Notes under the pieces: model-generated
Told to the model about the DNA's origin: nothing
Databases searched by the model: none
The model's input: only the letters and a program-made list of their open reading frames with translations
Source of the DNA: a bacterium
Lineage (GTDB): Bacteria; SZUA-182; DTGQ01
Assembly: GCA_040755755.1 (NCBI GenBank)
Contig: JBFLZW010000032.1
Span: 1 to 17,800, forward strand
Reading direction: 5' to 3'
Length of the DNA stretch: 17,800 nucleotides
Made by a program: the position numbers and the translations under genes
In this document: positions 8,131 through 15,484 of the stretch, in pieces
Layout: every line of letters starts with the position of its first letter
Position numbering within the stretch: position 1 is the first letter of the stretch

Positions 8131-8678
8131 TCTATCTTACTATTTATATTATTTAGATATACACGCAGTTTTTTAGGAAATGCATCAACAAATAGTAGAG
8201 CTTTTTTGTAAAGATCATAGATCTCTTGTACAGTTTTATCCATTGGAAACGTTGCGTAATTTTGGTGAACCAATTGGTTTCGAACCTGACCTAATTCTAC
8301 AAAAGCACTAATCGAAGCTTGGAGTTCAGTGTCCTTCGCGATTTCTTCTCTCATAAAATCCTTAAAACCACTTCCAAATAATCCAAAAAACGCATTAGCA
8401 TTCCTTGCATCCCACTGAAAATACGTATGATACTGGCGTTCGATAGCCTTATTCTTTAAAAATTCAATGAGAGGTTCTGCAGCCCTAGCTTGTTCTTCTG
8501 CAAATTCTAAAATGTGATTCTTAATTAAATACTCAAAGTAACTAGCTATAGATAACAACAATGTTTTTCTAAAATTACTATCAAAATTACTCCGCAAAGA
8601 GATTTCGTCATGTCTTATCAGATATTCATCCAGGACTTGATTTTCCTCATACAGCGTGTCAATGATAGTCTTATCCAT
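8127..8678 (-). CDS. HEPN-domain protein (RiboL-PSP-HEPN-like), putative RNase
   Basis: A 183-residue, mostly helical protein with the HEPN signature RNQLVH at residues 133-138. This fits the catalytic R-x(4-6)-H motif of HEPN ribonucleases, with the polar Asn right after Arg as in active members. The early segment NFRKTLLLSIASYFEYLIKN (35-54) matches the first conserved helix of the RiboL-PSP-HEPN group. It starts only 12 bases after the DUF262 stop, has a poor Shine-Dalgarno sequence and is probably translationally coupled. Base composition is clearly AT-rich: one 60-base line of it (8161-8220) has 19 G/C by hand count. HEPN proteins are often toxins or effectors of defence systems. The likely role here is an RNA-cleaving effector controlled by, or acting with, DUF262; that is inference. 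Confidence 0.8.
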   Translation of the reverse strand: MDKTIIDTLYEENQVLDEYLIRHDEISLRSNFDSNFRKTLLLSIASYFEYLIKNHILEFAEEQARAAEPLIEFLKNKAIERQYHTYFQWDARNANAFFGLFGSGFKDFMREEIAKDTELQASISAFVELGQVRNQLVHQNYATFPMDKTVQEIYDLYKKALLFVDAFPKKLRVYLNNINSKID

Positions 8679-8690
8679 TTTTCAGAATAC

Positions 8691-9896
8691 CTATTCTATC
8701 TCAATGATCTCTTTTGCTCGTTTCAATCTATCTAAGACATTTTTTCTATTAGTTGTTTTCCCTTTTGCAACTAATAGGAAATCTTTATCCTGCTTCAAAC
8801 GGTCTAACGATTCTGGCTTTACTTTTCCAGGAATTAACTGTCCTTGTTGATATGGTGAACTACAAACGGCGTTAAACACCGATTCAAATATTGTAATACT
8901 GAATTTATTTGCTGTGGTAAGAAAAGCATTTTTAGGCAATCTTGAACAACTGGATAGAAACGAAGTAAATAGTGATTCAAAATAACTTATTTCACTTGAA
9001 CTTAATCGTTTTGCATCCCTTGCGAAGCCATTGAGAAACTTCATCATCGAGGGATTATATTTATTACCATCAGGCAACATGGCAAAGCTTCGAAGCAAGA
9101 TTTCAATATCCTTCATATGAAGATCTACTTCAGGAATTCTAAGAAAATCACGCCATTCACTTTTAGTATTTACTCGAGAAAGCATTTTGAAAAATTCAGC
9201 ATGATGCAGACTCATTCGGATTTCCTGAGCGGTTAAATTAATACCCCCAGAGTTCAGGCGATTAAAAATCTCGTAAATAGCCGAATCATCGTCCTTTGGT
9301 GAAATTTGCTTCACAATTACGTTTCTAATTGTGCGGAGATCGAAAGTAGTTTTATATTCACCTAGTGTTGAATAATTTAGTCCATTAAACCTATTGGGTT
9401 TATTGGGTAACTGTTCAGGAAGACAAAGGTTAAAATTTATAAAATATTTATCATTATGGAGTATATCATTAGGAATTCCTCCATGTTCTTCGAAAATAGT
9501 TCGCAATTCGGACCTTTTCTCTTTTAGGGGGAATCTTTGTTTAATGAAATAATAGATAGACATTAATCTCTGTTGGCCGTCTATCACCAAAAAACTATTT
9601 CTACCCTCTTCATAAAGAAAAATTTGAGGTACAGGAAGGCCCATAATAAGTGATTCAATCAGTTTTGATGCACGCTTATGATCCCAAACATAGTTCCTTT
9701 GAAAACCGGGAACCTTCACGGCTCCAGATTCTATGAAATTAAAAATAGTCAATATATTGAAATCATTTGGTGACGAAGTCAAGTCATATTGATCAATAGG
9801 ATATTCTTCCCTTTCTTCTTCACTACCGTCTTCGCACCAGTCAAGCAGTTCTTGCTCTTTCTGGCCTTCAGAGTTCATACAGTTTTCTTCCATCAT
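8691..9896 (-). CDS. DUF262 protein (GmrSD N-terminal / ParB-like domain)
   Basis: A 401-residue protein whose N-terminal half is a DUF262 domain. Visible hallmarks are VPGFQRNYVWD (62-72), the ParB-like IDGQQRL (105-111) and FNRLNSGGINLTAQEIR (211-227). The domain occurs in the type IV restriction enzyme GmrSD and in several anti-phage systems, where it binds or hydrolyses nucleotides and can cut DNA. The C-terminal DUF1524 HNH nuclease of GmrSD is absent; instead there is a helical region (about 250-345) and a basic tail. The first about 37 residues are acidic. GAGG lies nine bases before the ATG. It forms a two-gene unit with the HEPN gene. A defence or toxin-antitoxin role is inferred from family and pairing. 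Confidence 0.85.
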   Translation of the reverse strand: MMEENCMNSEGQKEQELLDWCEDGSEEEREEYPIDQYDLTSSPNDFNILTIFNFIESGAVKVPGFQRNYVWDHKRASKLIESLIMGLPVPQIFLYEEGRNSFLVIDGQQRLMSIYYFIKQRFPLKEKRSELRTIFEEHGGIPNDILHNDKYFINFNLCLPEQLPNKPNRFNGLNYSTLGEYKTTFDLRTIRNVIVKQISPKDDDSAIYEIFNRLNSGGINLTAQEIRMSLHHAEFFKMLSRVNTKSEWRDFLRIPEVDLHMKDIEILLRSFAMLPDGNKYNPSMMKFLNGFARDAKRLSSSEISYFESLFTSFLSSCSRLPKNAFLTTANKFSITIFESVFNAVCSSPYQQGQLIPGKVKPESLDRLKQDKDFLLVAKGKTTNRKNVLDRLKRAKEIIEIE

Positions 9897-10121
9897 TTTC
9901 TATATCCTCTTTTAAGGTTTAAAGAGTCTATGGCTATTTAAGCACCTATCCCACAATGTAGCCGCACTCTCTAGAATACGTATATACAGGCTCTTATACC
10001 TTTCTTTCGACCATGTTTGGCAGTAAGAGTTTTTTGAGATAGACCCTTATTCGAGCTGCAAACATCTGAAGACTGAAGCTTCAACCATAACCCGAAACTC
10101 GTAACCAGCGACTTGAGTTTC
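9897..10121. other. Non-coding spacer between ACP and DUF262 genes
   Basis: These 225 bases hold no open frame worth calling. On the ACP side, immediately past its stop codon, GAAACTC (10094-10100) and GAGTTTC (10115-10121) form a 7-bp stem with a 14-base loop but no T run on either side, so it is at most a weak terminator. TGAAGCTTCA at 10074-10083 is palindromic. I see no convincing -35/-10 pair for the DUF262 gene. The spacer marks the upstream edge of the AT-rich cassette. Confidence 0.4.
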
Positions 10122-10373
10122 TTATTTGTCTTTGAGCCAGGGTTCCAGATAGGCCGCGCAGCTATTCAACGTAGCCAGATTCTGATAGTCTTCCTCCGGG
10201 ACCTCCACCTTATACCGCTTCCGAAGCTCCATGATGATATCCAGAAAATCCATGGAGTCCAGGTTTATCTGGTCCCTGATGCGCACATCCGGATCAAGCT
10301 GGTTCGTATCCTCATCCGGAACAATTTCGGATATGATGTCTAAAACTGAGGCCTTAATCTCTTCTTGAGTCAT
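10122..10373 (-). CDS. Acyl carrier protein
   Basis: An 83-residue acidic protein of normal ACP size. The phosphopantetheine attachment site is LDSMDF with Ser40, preceded by the expected Asp and followed by a helix-2-like segment (FLDIIMELRKRYKVEVPEED). GGGAG six bases before the ATG supports the start. It lies 72 bases downstream of a FabF-like ketosynthase gene on the same strand, so the two probably work together, with the ACP presenting an acyl or malonyl group to the ketosynthase. This looks like a dedicated ACP rather than the housekeeping one, because fabD, fabG and fabZ are not nearby. Confidence 0.92.
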   Translation of the reverse strand: MTQEEIKASVLDIISEIVPDEDTNQLDPDVRIRDQINLDSMDFLDIIMELRKRYKVEVPEEDYQNLATLNSCAAYLEPWLKDK

Positions 10374-10445
10374 AGTATCTCCCTCTTTAGTTATTCTCCC
10401 TGAATTGGCAGCAGGTTATTCACTGATCACATCACGATAGTTGTA

Positions 10446-11687
10446 TCATTTTTCAAACCGTTTGACAATCACTACGGAATTGATGCCGAGCATGCCAAAG
10501 GAATTATTGAGGATATAATCAACTCTCTCAACCTGCTGAGGCTTCATGGTGATCATGTTCTTCATACTGCATTCCGGATCCGGATTTTCCAGATTGATGG
10601 TTGGATGGATGATTGAATCCTGAAATGAGGGCAGGTTCCCGGCCAGCTCCAGAGCACCGGCAGCACCCATGGTATGGCCGATATAACTTTTCGTATTATT
10701 GATATAGGTTTTCGGACTTTGGCCAAAGACCCTCCGAATGGCCCTGGCTTCCTCGATGTCCCCCACGGGAGTGGCTGTAGCATGACTGCTGAGCAGATCG
10801 ATTTCATGCGGGGCAATATGGGCCCTTTTCAGGGCCAGTTCCATGCATTCGGCCTGCCGCTCTCCGCTGGGAAGAACAAAATCCAGGGCATCAGAATTTA
10901 TGGCATAGCCAACGATCTCACCATAAATATGGGCTCCCCTCCTCATGGCATCTTCCAGGCGCTCAAGGGTGCATATGCATCCCCCTTCGGAGACCACAAT
11001 GCCGTTGCGGTCCCGGTCAAAGGGACGGCAGGCTCTGGTCGGATCTTCATGACTGGCCAGGGCTCCCTGACTCCTGAAACTGGCAAAAATGCCAAAGGTG
11101 TGAATGCTTTCGGATACCCCTCCTGCCAGGGCCAGGTCTACCTCGTCCAGCCGCAGCATCTGCACTCCCTGGATCAGACCGCAGTTACCTGCTGCACAGG
11201 CGGCACCCAGGGTATAGTGCGGCCCGGTAATGCCCATGTTCAGTGACAGTTCACCAGCCGGATTGTTGGCCACGGTCCGGGGATTGTGGTGATGAGTCCA
11301 GTACCGAAGGTCATAGTCAAACTGCTGGATGTTATAAATTTCATTTTCCGTTTCCACATTGCCATGTTCGGTAATACCCAGATAGATCCCCACTCTGGAC
11401 TTATCTATCCGGGCAAAATCAAGATCTGCATCCCTGACCGCCTCATGAGCACAGTAGATCGCTACAGCCCCGGCCCGTGTCCCTCGCCGGGCTTCCTTTC
11501 TTTTTTGATATTTCAACACATCGAAGTTACAGACCCCGGCCAGGACCTCACCCATATACCTCGTCTCAAACTTCCGGACTCCGGATTTGCCTGCCATGAG
11601 GCTCTCGCGGTATTCCTTCAGGGAATTCCCGTTGGGCGCGGTTAATCCGATTCCGGTAATAACGACTCTTTTTTGATTATCAGACAT
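10446..11687 (-). CDS. Beta-ketoacyl-ACP synthase, FabF (KAS II) family
   Basis: A 413-residue condensing enzyme expected to extend an acyl chain by decarboxylative condensation with malonyl-ACP. The catalytic triad is intact: Cys164 in GAACAAGNCG, His302 in SHATATPVGD and His338 in KSYIGHTMGAAG with Lys333 before it. Two motifs differ from standard FabF: the usual HGTSTP is HATATP (302-307), and the gating loop near the C-terminus, NSFGFGGTN in E. coli FabF, is NSFGMLGIN (395-403), so the gatekeeper Phe is Met. The enzyme therefore probably has a specialised acyl substrate. The gene sits between oleD and the ACP gene, 116 bases after the oleD stop, with its own candidate promoter in that gap. 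The Shine-Dalgarno is weak (GAG about ten bases before ATG). Confidence 0.9.
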   Translation of the reverse strand: MSDNQKRVVITGIGLTAPNGNSLKEYRESLMAGKSGVRKFETRYMGEVLAGVCNFDVLKYQKRKEARRGTRAGAVAIYCAHEAVRDADLDFARIDKSRVGIYLGITEHGNVETENEIYNIQQFDYDLRYWTHHHNPRTVANNPAGELSLNMGITGPHYTLGAACAAGNCGLIQGVQMLRLDEVDLALAGGVSESIHTFGIFASFRSQGALASHEDPTRACRPFDRDRNGIVVSEGGCICTLERLEDAMRRGAHIYGEIVGYAINSDALDFVLPSGERQAECMELALKRAHIAPHEIDLLSSHATATPVGDIEEARAIRRVFGQSPKTYINNTKSYIGHTMGAAGALELAGNLPSFQDSIIHPTINLENPDPECSMKNMITMKPQQVERVDYILNNSFGMLGINSVVIVKRFEK

Positions 11688-11747
11688 TTTTTTCTCTACT
11701 CGGAATTATCTGCATAATAGGTGGTGGGAAATGTTAACCAGCAGATT

Positions 11748-11777
11748 AATATAACATTAGAAAGCCCGCTCTGGCAA
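11748..11777 (-). promoter_or_regulatory. Candidate sigma-70 promoter of the ketosynthase-ACP genes
   Basis: On the minus strand TTGCCA (11772-11777) and TATATT (11748-11753) each match the -35 and -10 consensus at five of six positions, with an 18-base spacer. The predicted start near 11741 gives a leader of about 53 bases. It lies between the oleD stop and the ketosynthase start, so the last two genes could be transcribed separately from oleABCD. Confidence 0.45.
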
Positions 11778-11803
11778 GAGAAAATCCCGTTTTTTCCTTT
11801 TCC

Positions 11804-12817
11804 TTATTCCTGCCGTTTCTCTTCCTCCGGTCTGGAATACCAGGCCACCAGCCGGTTCAATCCCTCTGCCATACTGACCTGGGGTATATAACCCAACCGC
11901 TCTCTGGCTTTGGAGATATTGAAATAATGCGATGTCCCAAGTTGTGAGGCTAAAAACCTGGTCATGATCGGCTCTCCCTTGAGATGAAAGAGCTGATAGT
12001 ATTTCTCCGTGACCCGGCCGATCTCCCGCGCCAGAACTACCGGTATGGACCTTCGGATCCCCGGAATATCCATTCTCCGGAGAAACTGATCGATCCAGGC
12101 CCACAAGAGTACCGGCTCTCCCTGGCTGATGAAGAATGCCTCGCCAGCCACCGGTGATGAGGGGGCCAGTCTGTCGGCGGCCAGAAGATGTGCCTGGGCC
12201 ACGTTTTCCACATAGGTCAGATCGACCTTGTTCGTGCCGTTGCCCACCCTCATCAGCTTTCCCTTCCTGGCCCGGTCAAGCAGCCTGGGGATAAGGTTGG
12301 TGTCTCCAGGCCCCCAGACAAGGTGAGGCCGAAGGGCTGTAGTGCTCAAGCCCGCCTGGCCGTTGGCCTTGAGGACCATCTGCTCGGCCATGGCTTTGGT
12401 TTCGGGATAGGGGCAAAGGTACTCCTTCGGGTAGGGAGCGGTCTCATCAAGGTCAATCTGATCAGCCTGGTCAAAAACCACACTGGGCGAGCTGGTATAC
12501 ACAAGCCTTGGCACCCCATGCTTTTGACAACCGGAGATGACATGCCGGGTGCCGATCACATTGGCCTGATAAAATTCCTCCCACGGTCCCCATATCCCGG
12601 TCAGGGCGGCAACATGGAAAACACAGTCAATACCCTGGCAGGCATCCTCCACGGTCTGCCGGTGGCAGATATTCCCCTGGATGGTTTCTACTCCAATCTT
12701 CAGGAGATCGGGATATTTTCGCCTGCCCAAAACCCGAACCTGATCCTTGCGCTCAACCAGCTTTTTAACTATCCATTTGCCGATAAATCCGCCCCCACCA
12801 GTTACCAGGGCTCTCAT
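11804..12817 (-). CDS. oleD: OleD-like 2-alkyl-3-ketoacid reductase (short-chain dehydrogenase)
   Basis: A 337-residue extended short-chain dehydrogenase of the 3-beta-hydroxysteroid dehydrogenase-like group. In the olefin pathway OleD uses NADPH to reduce the 2-alkyl-3-keto acid made by OleA to the 2-alkyl-3-hydroxy acid. The N-terminal nucleotide motif is TGGGGFIG (6-13). The active-site elements are TSSPSVVF (108-115) and the Tyr-x3-Lys pair YPETK (137-141). On sequence alone it could be any NAD(P)-dependent epimerase/dehydrogenase; the OleD call rests on its place directly after oleA, oleB and oleC. It starts 71 bases after the oleC stop, with AAAGGA upstream of the ATG. It is probably cotranscribed with oleABC. 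Confidence 0.85.
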   Translation of the reverse strand: MRALVTGGGGFIGKWIVKKLVERKDQVRVLGRRKYPDLLKIGVETIQGNICHRQTVEDACQGIDCVFHVAALTGIWGPWEEFYQANVIGTRHVISGCQKHGVPRLVYTSSPSVVFDQADQIDLDETAPYPKEYLCPYPETKAMAEQMVLKANGQAGLSTTALRPHLVWGPGDTNLIPRLLDRARKGKLMRVGNGTNKVDLTYVENVAQAHLLAADRLAPSSPVAGEAFFISQGEPVLLWAWIDQFLRRMDIPGIRRSIPVVLAREIGRVTEKYYQLFHLKGEPIMTRFLASQLGTSHYFNISKARERLGYIPQVSMAEGLNRLVAWYSRPEEEKRQE

Positions 12818-12888
12818 GTCATTTCATCCTTTCTCATGTGCCGGGGAACTGTCCATAAGTAACTTGCCCATTTGCTTTTCTCTGTGTC

Positions 12889-14565
12889 TCAGTGTCTCTG
12901 TGGTGTCCTTTGTATTTTCTTTTGCAGTTGCCCCCCGGCCCAGACAGCCAGCTTCTCCCGGAAGATCTTGGCATTGTGGCGAATATCAACCGGGAAAGCA
13001 GGATGAAATAGAAAACTCTCTATCTCCCTGGTCAGGGGGTTCTTCTGACCAAGATCCCACAGCTCACCCGTAAATCGCCTGATCTCAGCTTCACCCCCCG
13101 GCATCTTTCCATGGTGAGGTTCCACGATGATGACCGGCTGCTGATCCGGTCTTTTCCCGACCCCGACCAGAGCGGTGCGAAATACATCGGGGTGCTGGTT
13201 AAAAATGGCCTCACAGGGAATAGTAAACAGGGTTCCTTTTGGCGTGATCACCCGATGGGCCATGCGTCCGCAAAACCAGAGCCTGCCTTTGTCATCCAGG
13301 TATCCGACATCTCCCATACGGTGCCAGATTCTTTGACCATCGAAGATCTTGGCCAAAGCCGTAGCTTTTTTCCGATTGTAGTATTCGTGGGTCACCACCG
13401 GGCCGCAGACCACAATCTCTCCAATCTTCCCTCTGGGAAGCTCCCGCACGCCCTCCCAGGTTGGAATTTCATCCTCGCTGATCTCAATAATCTTTACGCC
13501 GATGGAGGGAAGGGGCAAACCAACGCATGTCCCCGCTCCGGCCTGTGTTCCCGCTTGCGTTTCCTCCAGGATTTCCCGTCCGCTGATCGACGCCACCGGC
13601 AGGGATTCCGTGGCCCCATAGGGAGTGAAAGTATCGGCACCCTCTCCGAGTATCCGGGTAAAGCGGCTCAGGATGTATCCGGGTACCGGAGCCCCAGCCA
13701 TGAGAATGCGCCGCAGGGAAGGAAGCTGGATTCCCTCCTGCACACAGTATTCTGTAACCCGCCTCCAGATGGCCGGAGAACCGAAGCTGTTGGTAACTCC
13801 ATGATCCTGGATTGCTTCGACGATTTTTATCGGATCGACCTGAGCAGGTCTTGTCGGATCCATAGCCGGGATAACACAGGTCATGCCCATAGCTGTACTG
13901 AACAGGGCAAAGAGGGGAAATCCGGGCAGGTCCACTTCTCCCTCCCGGATGCCGTAATGCTGCTGAATCAATCTTACCTGGGCATCGAACATGCCGTGAC
14001 AATATACCACCCCTTTCGGGCTTCCCGTACTGCCCGTGGTGAAGAGAATGGCGGCCATATCTGTATCGCCGGTATCCGCAACCTCATAAGGCTTCCATTC
14101 CCGGCAGCGGACATGGTCAATAGTCGGGCCGCCCAGGGGACATTTAGGGCCAACCGTTACCGAATAGCGCACACTCTGGAAGTGCTTCCGGTAAAGGAGT
14201 CTGGCCAAATGGACCAGGGGGATGGCCACCAGGGCTTGTGGCTCCACTGAAGCGATGCAGTTGAGCAGGTTTGATTTCCCCATGCCCGGATCGATCAGGA
14301 TCGGGACTGCTCCTATCTTAAAGAGGGCAAAGGTCAGGGCGATAAACTCCAGGCTGGGCTTGACCATCAATAATACCCTCATCCCTTTTCGAATGCCCAG
14401 CCTGGTGAATCCGTGGGCATAACGGTCAGATTCCTCATTCAATTGCCGGAACGTAAAATGGGTGTAGGAAACCCTGCCCCGGCCATCCCGGGTATGAGGA
14501 AAGACCACTGCCCGCTGAAAAGGCACTTTGTGAGCCATTTTTGGCAAGTATGAGGCAATATTCAT
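12889..14565 (-). CDS. oleC: OleC-like beta-lactone synthetase (AMP-dependent ligase family)
   Basis: A 558-residue member of the acyl-adenylating superfamily. OleC uses ATP to activate the 2-alkyl-3-hydroxy acid, which closes to a beta-lactone. Visible motifs are the phosphate-binding loop TTGSTGSPKG (176-185), YGATES (316-321), MGDVGYLDDKGRLWFCGR (417-434) with the conserved Asp, and a C-terminal lysine at 533 in HNAKIFREKLA, where the adenylation lysine is expected. FPLFALFSTAMGMT (216-229) resembles the substrate region of OleC-type proteins. It is a free-standing protein, not the OleB-OleC fusion known from actinobacteria. It starts seven bases after the oleB stop, which implies cotranslation. 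A long-chain fatty acyl-CoA ligase role is the alternative, made unlikely by the oleA and oleB neighbours. Confidence 0.9.
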   Translation of the reverse strand: MNIASYLPKMAHKVPFQRAVVFPHTRDGRGRVSYTHFTFRQLNEESDRYAHGFTRLGIRKGMRVLLMVKPSLEFIALTFALFKIGAVPILIDPGMGKSNLLNCIASVEPQALVAIPLVHLARLLYRKHFQSVRYSVTVGPKCPLGGPTIDHVRCREWKPYEVADTGDTDMAAILFTTGSTGSPKGVVYCHGMFDAQVRLIQQHYGIREGEVDLPGFPLFALFSTAMGMTCVIPAMDPTRPAQVDPIKIVEAIQDHGVTNSFGSPAIWRRVTEYCVQEGIQLPSLRRILMAGAPVPGYILSRFTRILGEGADTFTPYGATESLPVASISGREILEETQAGTQAGAGTCVGLPLPSIGVKIIEISEDEIPTWEGVRELPRGKIGEIVVCGPVVTHEYYNRKKATALAKIFDGQRIWHRMGDVGYLDDKGRLWFCGRMAHRVITPKGTLFTIPCEAIFNQHPDVFRTALVGVGKRPDQQPVIIVEPHHGKMPGGEAEIRRFTGELWDLGQKNPLTREIESFLFHPAFPVDIRHNAKIFREKLAVWAGGQLQKKIQRTPQRH

Positions 14566-14572
14566 GGGAACA

Positions 14573-15484
14573 TCATCCGTTTTTTACCCTGCCAACCGTC
14601 AAAAATTCTCTCACCATCGGGAGTATCCGCTCATGAGCATCTTCTACAACATAATGTCCTGCATCCTCGAATACATGAACACGCGCTTCTGGAAAGATCC
14701 TTTGCCAGGTCTTCAAAAATGACCGATCGAAGCAAAAATCCCTGCCTCCCCACAGGATCAGCACCGGCCGGTCGCGAAATTCCGGAAGCCGCTCCCCGAT
14801 AGCCTCAACGAGCGGGTAGCTCCGGTCTTTGGGGCGCATGGGAATATCCTGGACAAAACACCAGTTGGCAATCCGGTTTTCATAGCTTCTGTAGGGAGCC
14901 AGATATCCTGCCCTGACGGCGGGAGTCATTCGCTCACGATGCTTGCAGGCAAGGTAAATGGCCAGACCGGCAAAGACATTGAACCTGCGGATAGCCAGGC
15001 GGCCAAAGACCGGTATCCGGCAAAGACCAATCTGCCAGGGCATTCTCGATGACAGGAAAGCGGCCGTATTGAAGATAATCAGCCGCCTGATCTTGTGAGG
15101 GTGGCGAACCGCATATCCCATACCGATGGCTCCTCCCCAATCGTGCAGGGCCAGAGTGATATTTTCGAGGTTCAGGGTTTCCATCAGAGCTTGCAGGTTG
15201 TCGATATGCTGTTTCAGGGTATAGGGATACACCTGCGGCTTATCGGACAGGCCGCAACCCATATGGTCCGGCACGATAATCCGGTAGGAGTCGGCCAGCC
15301 CCATGACCAGATGCCGGTAATAAAAAGACCAGGTGGGATTGCCATGAAGCATAACCACCGGCTCACCCGCTCCCTCGTCAAGGTAATGGTAAGCATGCTC
15401 TCCAAGGCGAAGAAAACGGGAATAAAAAGGGTAAAGCTCTTTGAACGGCTTGAGGTTTACCTGCTCCACGTCTCTTCCTACCAC
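14573..15484 (-). CDS. oleB: OleB-like beta-lactone decarboxylase (alpha/beta hydrolase, haloalkane-dehalogenase-like)
   Basis: A 303-residue alpha/beta hydrolase of the haloalkane dehalogenase-like family. OleB removes CO2 from the beta-lactone made by OleC, giving the cis-olefin. Key residues numbered from the first GTG are HGNPTW (47-52), nucleophile Asp115 in LHDWGG, the probable acid Asp249 in WGGRDF and the base His277 in AGHYV. The frame opens with a GTG at 15482-15484 that overlaps the oleA stop, preceded by GGGAG. A second in-frame GTG five codons later has the better Shine-Dalgarno (AGGAAGAG) and may be the true start. Either way translation is coupled to oleA. The product is soluble, with no signal peptide, in line with the cytosolic OleBCD assembly known elsewhere. 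Confidence 0.9.
   Translation of the reverse strand: MVGRDVEQVNLKPFKELYPFYSRFLRLGEHAYHYLDEGAGEPVVMLHGNPTWSFYYRHLVMGLADSYRIIVPDHMGCGLSDKPQVYPYTLKQHIDNLQALMETLNLENITLALHDWGGAIGMGYAVRHPHKIRRLIIFNTAAFLSSRMPWQIGLCRIPVFGRLAIRRFNVFAGLAIYLACKHRERMTPAVRAGYLAPYRSYENRIANWCFVQDIPMRPKDRSYPLVEAIGERLPEFRDRPVLILWGGRDFCFDRSFLKTWQRIFPEARVHVFEDAGHYVVEDAHERILPMVREFLTVGRVKNG

Noticed and set aside
10030-10060. GGGTCTATCTCAAAAAACTC-like stretch on the minus strand resembling an insertion-sequence end
   Set aside because: No matching inverted end, target duplication or transposase is present in the window.
10674-11246. Plus-strand frame (190 codons) over the ketosynthase
   Set aside because: It is antisense to a clear FabF homologue with an intact active site.
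12188-12862. Plus-strand frame (224 codons) over oleD
   Set aside because: It is antisense to a dehydrogenase with intact Rossmann and YxxxK motifs; no ribosome site or domain.
13111-14250. Long plus-strand open frame (379 codons) inside oleC
   Set aside because: It is antisense to a well-supported OleC gene with all ligase motifs. Its translation shows no domain and is rich in Ser/Arg/Gly/His, as expected of a GC-rich complementary frame.
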